NCBI GenBank assembly: GCA_902762655.1
Contig: CACWOZ010000006.1
Span: 118,595-182,594, forward strand
From: an uncultured Bacteroidia bacterium
GTDB taxonomy: Bacteria > Bacteroidota > Bacteroidia > Bacteroidales > UBA932
DNA: 64,000 bases
Reading direction: 5' to 3'
A program made the translations under genes and the position numbers. The notes beneath the pieces were generated by a model. The model made no database searches. It was not told where the DNA came from and was given only the letters and a program-made list of their open reading frames with translations. This document shows, piece after piece, positions 1-8,126 of this stretch (the first letter of the stretch is position 1; every line of letters begins with the position of its first letter).

Positions 1-1390
1 CAGGGAAGTTTTCAATCTCGACCGTGTAATGCTTATATTCATAGCCCGGTTCGATATCGAATGCAGATGTGATGTATGATCCCCCGTCAGCTATGGTTAC
101 GACATTGTTTGCCGTGCTGAAAGTGGAATTGGAGATAACCTCGACCTTGAAATCCTGCCTGTCGCGGATGTATGCGGGCATGGCATCGAAACTAAGTTCG
201 ACGGTACCTACCTCGGACATATTGGTAATAGGAGGTGTCACTATCTCCCCTACCAAATTGCTGGATCCGAGCAGGATTTGTCCTGCCTTGGCACCAACCT
301 GGAGTTTATTGCCGTTTTCGCAAACCTGTCCCCAAGTGGCCAGTCTGGTGGAAGGAATCAGTTTCTGTATCGTCGAGAATAGCACCATGGAAGTGCCTGA
401 TGTCACAGGATAGAATCCATTTTCGGCGTCTATTTCAACCTCGCCCGAAGCCCTCGCCTCTGCGAAGGAAGATACATTGATGCGCTGCATCGTATTATAG
501 CCGTTTGCAACAGGCCAGGCCTGTCCGCCCCAAAGCAATTCGTCGAAATCTTCATAAAGAAGCACATCTCCGACCATGGCAGGACTCGTGCCAACCTGTA
601 CAACCTGCGATTCCGCTGTCCTGGCCTTGAATAGTGCACTCTTTAGCGTTGAAACAGAGTCCTTCACCTCAACCCAGTAGTCTTTCCCACTGTCAAGACC
701 TGTAAATACGAAAGCGGGGAAAGAAATGTCTGCAGAACCGGCGAGATAGTTTCCCTCGAAGAAACTCCTGTCAATCCCCCATGCCACATCCAGGTCGGTA
801 CCTGCCTCATCCTTGTAAAGCGCTATGTGATAGCCACGCTTCACATCCTGGGCAAGTTCTTCGAACCCAGTTACAGACCATGCTACGGTAATGGTTCCTG
901 CAGAAGCATTCAGCAGACGGATTTCAGGTTCCACAGTAGGAGCAATCCCTCCTTCTACCGGTCCGCGTCCGACCTCTATCACTGTCGGGAGTCCGGATTT
1001 GTCCACAATGTAGACCCAATCGGAAGAGCCCTTGCTGAAATCGGCTCGGATACGCACATAATAGCGCTCGAACTGTGCGAGATCGAAGAACACATAAGCA
1101 TCGTTCCGGCGGGGAGCGTATGACATTACCGTCTTGGATATCTCCCCTTCAGTGATGTCTTCATCCTGATTCTTCACCAATTGCACCGTATAGGATGCCG
1201 CCCCGTTGCGGTACGCATCCTCACTGTCCCACACCACCGCTATGGATTCGGAAGAAGATGCCGAAGCGTCGTAGCGCAGATATGCGGGAGCAACAATTTC
1301 GCCTTCAACCACGTCTGGCTGAACTTCCTTAGGGCTGCCGCATGCAAACATAAGCAGACCTGCAAATGTATATGTAAGAATCTTTTTCAT
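1..1390 (-). CDS. Surface lipoprotein with fibronectin-like repeats (3' part outside window)
   Basis: The frame is open from an ATG at 1390 to the left edge, about 463 residues, so the C-terminus is missing. The N-terminus reads MKKILTYTFAGLLMFACGSPKE, a lipoprotein signal with Cys as the lipidation site. Two fibronectin type III-like segments follow (roughly residues 30-150 and 155-270). Next comes a module starting VLLYEDFDELLWGG that looks like a jelly-roll binding domain. The same module, with a matching FEDF or FESF opening, occurs in the lipoproteins at 4818-6332 and 16510-19326. No catalytic motif is visible, so a surface glycan-binding or adhesion role is inferred. It is the last visible gene of the cluster beginning at 6332 and starts 3 bp after the esterase gene. 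Confidence 0.75.
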   Translation of the reverse strand, partial: MKKILTYTFAGLLMFACGSPKEVQPDVVEGEIVAPAYLRYDASASSSESIAVVWDSEDAYRNGAASYTVQLVKNQDEDITEGEISKTVMSYAPRRNDAYVFFDLAQFERYYVRIRADFSKGSSDWVYIVDKSGLPTVIEVGRGPVEGGIAPTVEPEIRLLNASAGTITVAWSVTGFEELAQDVKRGYHIALYKDEAGTDLDVAWGIDRSFFEGNYLAGSADISFPAFVFTGLDSGKDYWVEVKDSVSTLKSALFKARTAESQVVQVGTSPAMVGDVLLYEDFDELLWGGQAWPVANGYNTMQRINVSSFAEARASGEVEIDAENGFYPVTSGTSMVLFSTIQKLIPSTRLATWGQVCENGNKLQVGAKAGQILLGSSNLVGEIVTPPITNMSEVGTVELSFDAMPAYIRDRQDFKVEVISNSTFSTANNVVTIADGGSYITSAFDIEPGYEYKHYTVEIENFP

Positions 1391-1393
1391 ACT

Positions 1394-2590
1394 TTAGAAC
1401 GTTTTAAGCCACGCATGCATATCTGAAGGGAAGTTAGACCAGTTCACCGTAGTATGTCCTCCGGTATCGTGCGGGTCGTCGAGGACATCGACGCCTGCAG
1501 CCTGAAGGGCCTTGACGTACACAGGGCCGTTGTATTTCTGGGGAACCACCGTATCATCGTAGGAATAAGCCACGAATGCACGGGGGGTATCTGCGGTCAC
1601 TATCTTCTCAAGGGAGAAACTGTCGACATCTTCCTGGGAACGGTTGTAGCCGAGGAAGTGCAGTACCGAACCCTCGTGGGATCTTGCGATATCCATGCTT
1701 ATCACAGGATAGAGCAGTATCTGGTAATCCACCTTGTCCCTGTTACGGATGGCTGTCAGCCCGGCGAGATGACCGCCTGCGGAGCGTCCGACCGTGCCAA
1801 GTTGAGTGTATCCACCCCAGCGGGAAGCATTTGCCCGCATGATGGCTACGGCATCGTCGGCATCCTGGATTACAAGGTCGTGACGGCCTATCAGTTCATT
1901 GATGGGAAGGGTGTAATTGAGAAGGGCCATGGTGATACCTTGTCCTTCCCAGGTCTCCACATCTTTGGTTCCCAATGAACTGTATCCGCCGCCGGGGCAG
2001 AAAATCAGCGCCTTGGTATTTCCTGAATATGGATAGGATATCTCAAGGAAAGAGTCGGCACCTGCAGTATGCACGCGAGTCTTTCCATTTTCCGATATGG
2101 AATAGGAAGGTACCAGCACATAACGGGTGTCATGACTCTTCATTGTTCCGTCCGTACTTTGTATGGAAAGAGGAATCAGGAAAGGTTTCTCGCTCTCCAC
2201 TGCATGTACGGATGCCTGGTCGATATCAAGTTTGAGCACCGCCGTTGTTTGCCCGGCCTTAAGTTCGGCTGTTCCAAGAGTGTACATTGCCTTGTCGAGA
2301 GGCTGTGCAACAGCGGCATATTTGTAATTATAGGCCCTGCAATACTCGCTGGCATTGGCAGGAACGAACAGTGTTATGGTCTTGTCTTCCGATGGGGCAA
2401 TGGCCGCCTTCACTTCAAAACTCAATGCATCCTCTGCGCCAAGATAGCGGAGTGTGTCGGCAGTGAACGAAAGGACATACTCTCCTTTCGCGGCCGCCTG
2501 CTCCTGGGATGCGGTATTCTGTTTTTCGCAACTCGAGGCCGTCAGGGCCAGGAATGCACATAAGATAAGTATAGTCTTTTTCATGATCAT
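1394..2590 (-). CDS. Secreted alpha/beta-hydrolase (acetyl-esterase type) lipoprotein with DUF1735-like N-domain
   Basis: This 398-residue protein has a lipoprotein signal (MKKTILILCAFLALTASSC). Residues of about 35-160 form an immunoglobulin-like domain resembling DUF1735 (BT_3987-like N-terminal domain). The rest is an alpha/beta-hydrolase of the BD-FAE/acetylxylan esterase type: an FCPGGGY oxyanion segment, nucleophile Ser270 in GRSAGGH, acid Asp in YDDTVVP, and His in GGHTT near the C-terminus. It probably removes acetyl or other ester groups from a glycan in the periplasm or at the surface; the substrate is not visible. The ATG overlaps the stop of the upstream gene as ATGA. A second ATG two codons later (MKK) is an equally good start. 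Confidence 0.8.
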   Translation of the reverse strand: MIMKKTILILCAFLALTASSCEKQNTASQEQAAAKGEYVLSFTADTLRYLGAEDALSFEVKAAIAPSEDKTITLFVPANASEYCRAYNYKYAAVAQPLDKAMYTLGTAELKAGQTTAVLKLDIDQASVHAVESEKPFLIPLSIQSTDGTMKSHDTRYVLVPSYSISENGKTRVHTAGADSFLEISYPYSGNTKALIFCPGGGYSSLGTKDVETWEGQGITMALLNYTLPINELIGRHDLVIQDADDAVAIMRANASRWGGYTQLGTVGRSAGGHLAGLTAIRNRDKVDYQILLYPVISMDIARSHEGSVLHFLGYNRSQEDVDSFSLEKIVTADTPRAFVAYSYDDTVVPQKYNGPVYVKALQAAGVDVLDDPHDTGGHTTVNWSNFPSDMHAWLKTF

Positions 2591-3981
2591 TCAGGCAAAT
2601 CATATTTGAAAACATTGCCACGGACGGCATTGGAGCCCTTGTATCCCCATGAATTGAATCCGAGATAGAGTTTCCCGTTCCATGCCTTCACCCCTTCCGA
2701 TTCCATTGCACCGGTTTCCGTAATTCCGAAACGAGACAGTTCAGAAGCATTCTGGACGACACGCACGAATGAACGAGGTTCATATAGAGTTCCATCGAAA
2801 TTCCAGATAGTGAGGGCTGCCCGAGACCCTCCCATGTTCTTGACGGCAGTTCCTTCCACGAAGTAGACCTTCCCATCATACACATCGAATCCCTGCCATG
2901 CGTAGTAGCATATATCGTCGGGTGTTTTACCCTTGTTGGGAGTGCCGACTTCCGCTACCGGAGTAAGTTTCAGCACGTTGCGGGCCTTGATAGTAGGTGT
3001 ATGTTTGATCTCAGACTTGTCCGGAGCACCATCGCCGCCGTAGGTGCGCTCCTTCAGAGTGCAGTCTTCCAGAGGCAGTGCCATGACTTCGCTGAGTTTG
3101 TACATCCGGATACGGCGGCTGGTTCCGTCATTTCCGGTACCATACTGGGGATCGTGGAAACAGAATGCGATGATATCATGGTCCGGATCGACCGCCACGT
3201 TCATTGTACTCAAGGTATTTCCAAGCCAGAAGTGCTCGATGGACGGATCGTCCGGTGCGACCTTCTTGCCATCCTCGAACTTCACACGGCCAATCGTCTG
3301 CATCCCCCAGTACTCCTTAAACTGGCTCGAACTCTCGTTCGTGTTCTTGCCTGCATACTCGGGGATCCAAAGATATGTCCCGTCAGCGGCATCTTCCACG
3401 CTCATACCGGTAAGGTGGCCTGAATAATAGAAGGTCATTGTGGCCTCTACCTTGTCGGAACCGCCCTTCGAAGGAACGACCTTGTCTACCAGGATCTTAT
3501 AATATTCGGCACTCGAAGTGGCATAATAAATACTGCCATCCTTGTCGATATCGAACTGCTGGAATCCGGCACTGCCCGTAAGCAGGTGTCCCATATCGTA
3601 CATGTTCTCTGCCGTAAAGGCAGCGTCGACGCCTGTGATGGACTGACCATCCCGGACCGTCACCTTCAGTGTGGCGGACATGCTTCCGTAAGCCGCCTTC
3701 ACATTGGCCACGCCCTTGTTCAATCCCCTCAGTATGCCTTCTGTAACCGACAAAACCTCAGGAGCGTCACAAGACCACTCAAGATCGCTGTTGTTCACCA
3801 GATCTTTCTGCCCTCCGGATACGGAGAACACTTCAAGTTGCTTGAAACTCCCAAGTTGCAGCAGCATTTCGTTCATGTCGAAAGTAAGGGAATCCCCTTT
3901 TACCGGGTCTTCCTTGCTCCCACAGGCAACAATCCAGACCGGGATTGCTGCAAGCAACAGTATATGGATAATCTTTTTCAT
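2587..3981 (-). CDS. Bacterial Ig-like plus beta-propeller surface lipoprotein
   Basis: This 464-residue protein has a lipoprotein signal ending in WIVACGS. Residues 30-115 look like a BIG_2 bacterial Ig-like domain (LRGLNKGVANVKAAYGSMSATLKVTV). From about 118 (ITGVDAAFTAENMYDMGH) to the end is a repeated beta-rich domain with phrases such as FDIDKDGSIYYA, HLTGMSVEDAADGTYLWIPEY and MNVAVDPDHDIIAFCF, which reads like a beta-propeller. The same C-terminal domain occurs in the lipoprotein at 19514-21493, there fused to a fimbrillin-like N-domain. I see a faint resemblance to helveticin-like propellers but cannot confirm it. No catalytic residues were identified; a binding or structural surface role is inferred. 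Confidence 0.75.
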   Translation of the reverse strand: MKKIIHILLLAAIPVWIVACGSKEDPVKGDSLTFDMNEMLLQLGSFKQLEVFSVSGGQKDLVNNSDLEWSCDAPEVLSVTEGILRGLNKGVANVKAAYGSMSATLKVTVRDGQSITGVDAAFTAENMYDMGHLLTGSAGFQQFDIDKDGSIYYATSSAEYYKILVDKVVPSKGGSDKVEATMTFYYSGHLTGMSVEDAADGTYLWIPEYAGKNTNESSSQFKEYWGMQTIGRVKFEDGKKVAPDDPSIEHFWLGNTLSTMNVAVDPDHDIIAFCFHDPQYGTGNDGTSRRIRMYKLSEVMALPLEDCTLKERTYGGDGAPDKSEIKHTPTIKARNVLKLTPVAEVGTPNKGKTPDDICYYAWQGFDVYDGKVYFVEGTAVKNMGGSRAALTIWNFDGTLYEPRSFVRVVQNASELSRFGITETGAMESEGVKAWNGKLYLGFNSWGYKGSNAVRGNVFKYDLPE

Positions 3982-3987
3982 TGTCTG

Positions 3988-4809
3988 TTAGTAAATTACA
4001 TTCAACCAGGGGGTTTTCTTGGCGGCAAATTTCTTCACCTCTACAGGGATATCAGTGCACATGAAATCCGCTCCCAGATATGCACCCAGCACGAAGTCGT
4101 TTACGCTCTGCCCTGGCCATAGGCTAACGGTAAGTCCTTCCTTGTGAGCCTTAGTGACAGATGCACGGCTGCTGCCTTCCATCACAGCGCCAATGCGGCT
4201 GATGCCCATCGCCTTGCAAAGTGCTATGGTTTCGTCGTTGAGAGGCTTGCCTGTAATAAGAAGCAGATCCACTCCTGGATGCATCTGCTGCAGATAACGC
4301 AATCCCCTGTAATCGGCCGAAGTGAACACGAATTCCGCGTCGGCAGGTTTGGCAGCCATGACAGCAGAGTACAGTTTTTCGCAATATTCACGGAGTCTGG
4401 GTTCCGGGTAAAGATCCACAGGGGTAGTCTTGAGTTCAAACTCTACATACAGGCCCTTCATAGGCTTGAGGAACTCGAGCAGTTCATCGAGTGTGAGCAT
4501 TTTGTTGCCTTTTTTTGTATCCAGCGCGTGGATTTCCTCCCAGGTTTTTTCCTCAACTATGCCTGATCCGTTGGTAGTACGGTCGAGTGCTGAGTCGTGG
4601 GTTATTATCAACTTTCCATCCCTAGTCATACGGATATCGGTTTCGAATCCCCGGTATCCTGCCTTGGCGCTCGCCTGGAAAGCCTGAAGGGTATTCTCGT
4701 CATGCTCCATACGCCCTCCGCGATGCGAGAATACGCGAATTGTCTGAGTCTGTGCACATGCTGCCAAAGCAAGCAGCAGGGCAGATGCTATGGTAATGAT
4801 TCTTCTCAT
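3988..4809 (-). CDS. Secreted glycerophosphodiester phosphodiesterase (GDPD family)
   Basis: Hydrolyses glycerophosphodiesters to glycerol-3-phosphate and an alcohol. From the ATG at 4809 the protein has 273 residues and begins MRRIITIASALLLALAACAQ, a signal peptide with a possible lipobox. Family motifs are clear: His29-Arg30 (SHRGG), Glu38-Asn39, Glu56 and Asp58 (FETDIR), and His71-Asp72 (THDSALDRTTNG). A longer TTG start at 4821 would overlap the upstream stop and add four residues before the signal; the ATG is preferred. The neighbours are surface lipoproteins. The window also has a glycerol-3-phosphate dehydrogenase and a GlpT-type transporter, so the released product could feed those steps (inference). 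Confidence 0.9.
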   Translation of the reverse strand: MRRIITIASALLLALAACAQTQTIRVFSHRGGRMEHDENTLQAFQASAKAGYRGFETDIRMTRDGKLIITHDSALDRTTNGSGIVEEKTWEEIHALDTKKGNKMLTLDELLEFLKPMKGLYVEFELKTTPVDLYPEPRLREYCEKLYSAVMAAKPADAEFVFTSADYRGLRYLQQMHPGVDLLLITGKPLNDETIALCKAMGISRIGAVMEGSSRASVTKAHKEGLTVSLWPGQSVNDFVLGAYLGADFMCTDIPVEVKKFAAKKTPWLNVIY

Positions 4810-4817
4810 CTCGATTA

Positions 4818-6332
4818 TCAATTATAGGATATAACCTTTACTTGGATGTCATCCACGAATACACGGATGTACTTGCCGGCTTTCATGGCAGGATCCCCGC
4901 CGATGCCGATCTTCGTACCTGGAGTCACATTTTCGAAGGTCGCCGTATAGGTTTTCATTTCAGGCTTGGCTTCCATGACTATGTTCTTTGTAACGGTTTT
5001 CGAAGGATCCTTGACCACCTGACGGTTCGTCGCGTTGTATGAGGAGTTATCCAATGCCTCTACAATCAGATGCGGCTGGTCATTACCGGGATCCACAAGT
5101 TGTGCCTTGAAACTGACTTCTACCGTAGCCGTGCCGGACAGATTCTCCAATGCCGGGGTGATAATCTCGGCCGTCGCAGAAGCATTTCCGAGTTTGAGCA
5201 CGCCGCAACGGTGGCAGAGGGCCCCGATAACATTGTTTTCGTTGCACCATCCCCATGTGTCGAGGCGTGTAGTCTTGAGAGGATTCTGCATGGTATCGAA
5301 AAGTCTGCCTTCATTTCCGCATCCTGTTACAAACTGCTTGTTCACCGTCGTGGGATTCACTCCTGTTGCCGGGTAAATACCTGCCAGGTTCCCTCTGGAT
5401 GCAGTATTGAAACCGGCAGCGTTCTCATTGTCGAGAATCGAGCCATAATAGACGAGCTCACTGAAATCCTCGAACAAGGCGACTTCGCCGGCAGCGACCG
5501 CTCCCGATCCGGAGACAACCACTCTGGAAGGGTCGGTGTGAGCTTTGAGAGCTTCGCTCACCAACACTTCATCGGGGTCGCTTTCATCGGTGACACGGAA
5601 CCAGTAATCAGTGTCGCTCTGCAGGCCGGAGAATATGAACCTGGGAGGGAAATTCATCGAAAAGACTCCCGCTGTAGCCACAGGATCGATAATCCACGAC
5701 ACCACCAGGTCTGTGCATGCCTCATCGCGGAAGAGTTCAATGTTGTAACTCTGCTTGAGATCCGTGGAGATGTGCTGCCATTCAGTAGATGAGAATGCGA
5801 AGGTCAAAGTCGATTCCGTCACTCTTATCAGTTTTGAATAGGCGCCCGTAGCGTCCGTCACGGGGCCGTCAAAGATGCCGAATCCCACCATGACCACGGC
5901 TGGGTCCTTGCTGTATTCCCCATACAGATAACTCCAGTCGGAGAATTTCCCACCCGGGTAATTGGCGCGTCCTCGAACATAATAACGGGACTCCGACTCC
6001 AGGCCATTGAATATCACGGCTCCCGGGGTGTCTGAATCCGATGTTGCGAAAGTACGGGAGAACTCGGCATCATATACGTTGCCGGCCCCCTCGTTCAGGC
6101 GTCTGACGAGTTGTATCGTGAAAGATGCCGCCCCCTTGCGCATGGCAGGGCGCGGATCCCAGTACACAGCAAGCGCCGTCGATGTAGAACTGCCGTCATC
6201 GTAGCGCATTCCCACGACACCAGGCAGGTCCTCGTTTTTGCCTGCATCGCCATAGGCGCTTTCGTGCGAACACGACAGCACGACGGCGGCTGCAGCCACC
6301 AAAACTAAAGGAAACTTGATTGAAAAATGCAT
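4818..6332 (-). CDS. Fibronectin-like/jelly-roll surface lipoprotein
   Basis: This 504-residue protein carries a signal peptide ending VVLSCSHES (lipobox Cys). Two fibronectin-like segments (about 40-150 and 155-270) precede a module starting VALFEDFSELVYYG, with a C-terminal stretch ATVEVSFKAQLVDPG and a final YTATFENVTPGTKIGIGG region resembling a carbohydrate-binding jelly roll. It is paralogous to the gene at 1-1390 and shares the module with 16510-19326. It is the first gene of its cluster, with a promoter at 6417-6447 and an 80-bp leader. The probable role is surface glycan binding; no enzymatic motif was found. Confidence 0.75.
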   Translation of the reverse strand: MHFSIKFPLVLVAAAAVVLSCSHESAYGDAGKNEDLPGVVGMRYDDGSSTSTALAVYWDPRPAMRKGAASFTIQLVRRLNEGAGNVYDAEFSRTFATSDSDTPGAVIFNGLESESRYYVRGRANYPGGKFSDWSYLYGEYSKDPAVVMVGFGIFDGPVTDATGAYSKLIRVTESTLTFAFSSTEWQHISTDLKQSYNIELFRDEACTDLVVSWIIDPVATAGVFSMNFPPRFIFSGLQSDTDYWFRVTDESDPDEVLVSEALKAHTDPSRVVVSGSGAVAAGEVALFEDFSELVYYGSILDNENAAGFNTASRGNLAGIYPATGVNPTTVNKQFVTGCGNEGRLFDTMQNPLKTTRLDTWGWCNENNVIGALCHRCGVLKLGNASATAEIITPALENLSGTATVEVSFKAQLVDPGNDQPHLIVEALDNSSYNATNRQVVKDPSKTVTKNIVMEAKPEMKTYTATFENVTPGTKIGIGGDPAMKAGKYIRVFVDDIQVKVISYN

Positions 6333-6416
6333 AAGCAGGTCTTCTTTGGGAAGGAAGCCCGCTCACTTTGGATTGATTCTGTCCCCTGCTTTAACGCGCA
6401 GGATACGCTGACACTG

Positions 6417-6447
6417 CAAATGTAGCAATTAGTTTTTATTTTGCAAA
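6417..6447 (-). promoter_or_regulatory. Promoter of the 6332-to-1 lipoprotein/GDPD cluster
   Basis: On the minus strand a TACATTTG box (plus 6417-6424, CAAATGTA) matches the Bacteroidota -7 consensus TAnnTTTG. A TTTG box (plus CAAA, 6444-6447) lies 19 bp upstream as the -33 element. The predicted start is near 6410, giving a leader of about 80 nt before the ATG at 6332. Confidence 0.65.
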
Positions 6448-6459
6448 TGTTCTTTTTGT

Positions 6460-6489
6460 TTTGTTGAAATCAATTATTGCCTATTTTTG
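6460..6489 (+). promoter_or_regulatory. Promoter of the lone hypothetical gene at 6507
   Basis: TATTTTTG at 6482-6489 matches TAnnTTTG and a TTTG at 6460-6463 lies 18 bp upstream. Transcription would begin about 10 nt before the ATG at 6507. It is divergent from the minus-strand promoter at 6417-6447. Confidence 0.6.
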
Positions 6490-6506
6490 TAAAAACAGAT
6501 TGAAGT

Positions 6507-6914
6507 ATGGAGATACCGAAGGGAAACTCACGGGAGGAAGTCAGAGCCCGCAGACAAATCATCAAAGATTATTACGCAAAGTGGATTGCAAAACATCCGG
6601 ACAAAAAAGTCTGGAATCCTTCGCTTTGTGCATTCATTCACATAAAGTTCTGTTCAATTAACGAAACTTCCGGACGCGCAGCACTTTCGTATGAATCAAC
6701 AAGTCAAGTTTTCAATTTGTCAGCGATATTAGCAGGTGCTAAACTGACAAAAAGGATGCCTCCGAAGAAAGGAGACAAAAACCAATCGGTCTATTCGGAA
6801 ATACTGATCCTCAAAACACCTTCGGCCATACTGGTCGTTGGCAAGCACAAAAACAGTGGAGAATACATACAATATTGCATTTCAGGGAAATACAAAAAAA
6901 ATAAAAGCCGCTGA
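6507..6914 (+). CDS. Conserved hypothetical protein of a Bacteroidales small-protein family
   Basis: This 135-residue basic protein has no signal peptide. It begins MEIPKGNSREEVRARRQIIKDYYAKW and has a central block HIKFCSINETSGRAALSY and a C-terminal EYIQYCISG. The arrangement (YxKW, FIxIxFxSIxET, KNQ, IQYCI) matches, from memory, a family of 120-140-residue Bacteroidales proteins of unknown function, often scattered in accessory regions. It sits alone between two minus-strand clusters, with its own promoter. Its stop lies inside the terminator hairpin at 6903-6927. I cannot assign a function; a nucleic-acid-related role is only a guess from its basic character. Confidence 0.65.
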   Translation: MEIPKGNSREEVRARRQIIKDYYAKWIAKHPDKKVWNPSLCAFIHIKFCSINETSGRAALSYESTSQVFNLSAILAGAKLTKRMPPKKGDKNQSVYSEILILKTPSAILVVGKHKNSGEYIQYCISGKYKKNKSR

Positions 6915-6927
6915 GGCAGCGACTTTT
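6903..6927 (-). terminator. Terminator of the minus-strand SusC-GH operon
   Basis: Arms AAAAG-C-CGCT and AGCG-A-CTTTT surround a 5-nt loop, with one mismatch. Read on the minus strand, the hairpin is followed by ATTTTTTTG, a strong U-tract, placed about 90 bp after the stop at 7014. It overlaps the last codons of the plus-strand gene ending at 6914 and may work weakly in that direction too. Confidence 0.6.
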
Positions 6928-7013
6928 CGGGGCTCGCATCAAGTTTACTTGAGAGGGTTGTCATCCCTTCATATCGAATTCCCCATAACGAATCCAATTG
7001 CAAATGTAATCAA

Positions 7014-8126
7014 TTATTTTGATTCTGCAAGTTTTTGTTGCTGCTGCAAACCCCGCAGCAGCAGCATCCAGCGGACGGAAGGGCGGTTGCCGGGATATAC
7101 CAGAAAAGCATCGTCGGGATGAGCGGATGAAGCGCGCCCGTCAAGAAGCACTTCCGCAGGCCAGGAATTATATTGGAGGACCTGTCCGAGAAGATTTTTC
7201 ACTCCGTTCAAAATGACAATATCCCCGTCAAAGCCGCAGGAACGCAGGAATGCAATCCAGGCATCCCTGACATCGGAATACTCCGCCGAAGTGCCATCCA
7301 ACCTGTCAAGCCACACCACCATCGGGCGATATGCATCCGTTGTTTTCATACCAAGGTCTGATTCCGGGATATAAATTTTCCGCATACCCGCCGATGAGAG
7401 ACGCTCCATAAGCGGACGCATATTCTCAAAATGCTCAGGACTCCAGGCTTCTGTGTATTCTGTCTTCCACTCGGCAATGTGATAATAGCGGGCGACGGAC
7501 CAGGGATTTGGGATTATATCCGGGACATTTTTCCACTGAGAAGGGTCCGGAAGAACTCTGGAGTCTACCAGGACGGTCAGTGTCAGCACCCCGGCCACTG
7601 TCGCGCCGCTGCGTACCGTCACTTTTCCCTTGTAAGTTCCGGGAGCGGCATCCCGCGGGATTTCGATTGCGAACCACAAGGGTTGGCACGTCATCGGCTG
7701 TAAATCAAGACTTTGAGGGAAAGTATCAATTACATCAGGATCCGGATTATATCTGACAAATCCCGTCTCGGCAGGAAAAGGACAATCAAGACTAAAAGTA
7801 ATGTCCGGAGCAGCCTTCTTGCTCCAAACAAGAGCCTGCGCCATCACGGTCTCCCCTCTCCAGGCGTCCAGACGCAGCGCTTTCACCACCTTGGAAACGG
7901 GAACGGAAGTCTTGGCGTAAGAAGAATCGACGCACCCCCACGAAATCCGCACCCCCTTTACATCCTTCCACTCGGAAACGACGGCGGGAGCGGGGCAGGC
8001 CAGTTCAAAATAATTCAGCAGGGGATATTTCTTCTGGCCGGTGAGCGCGCCGTTCTGAGTGCGGTTCTGCCCGCCTAGCGGCATCGCACAGGCAAAAATC
8101 AGGAGTATATTAATCAGACGTTTCAT
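7014..8126 (-). pseudogene. GH123-like hydrolase lacking its catalytic region (internal deletion/insertion)
   Basis: The first 270 or so of 370 residues align well with the upstream GH123 protein (shared WRGE, PDITFSL, VRY, LPDPSQW and RLDG features) and include a signal peptide (MKRLINILLIFACAMPLGGQ). After CGFDGD the homology stops. About 185 residues of the full paralogue, including its Asp-Glu pair, are replaced by about 50 unrelated residues (VILNGVKNLLGQ... to SSAHPD). Homology then resumes at LVYPGNRPSVRW. The replacement begins with the dispersed repeat at 7193-7217. The frame stays open, so a protein may be made, but it should be catalytically dead as a GH123. The start overlaps the stop of 8123-9907 as ATGA. 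Confidence 0.7.
7193..7217 (-). repeat. Short dispersed repeat, GTCATT..GAAC..AGTGAA..AATC type
   Basis: Read on the minus strand this starts GTCATTTTGAACGGAGTGAA and ends AATC. A sister copy is at 31615-31640. From memory, very similar 25-bp units (GTCATTCTGA-CGAAG type) are scattered in many Bacteroidota genomes. Here it lies exactly where the GH123 homology of the host gene breaks off. Confidence 0.6.

Noticed and set aside
6507-6914. Prophage or conjugative-element marker
   Set aside because: The family often appears in accessory DNA, but no integrase, structural or transfer gene is nearby.
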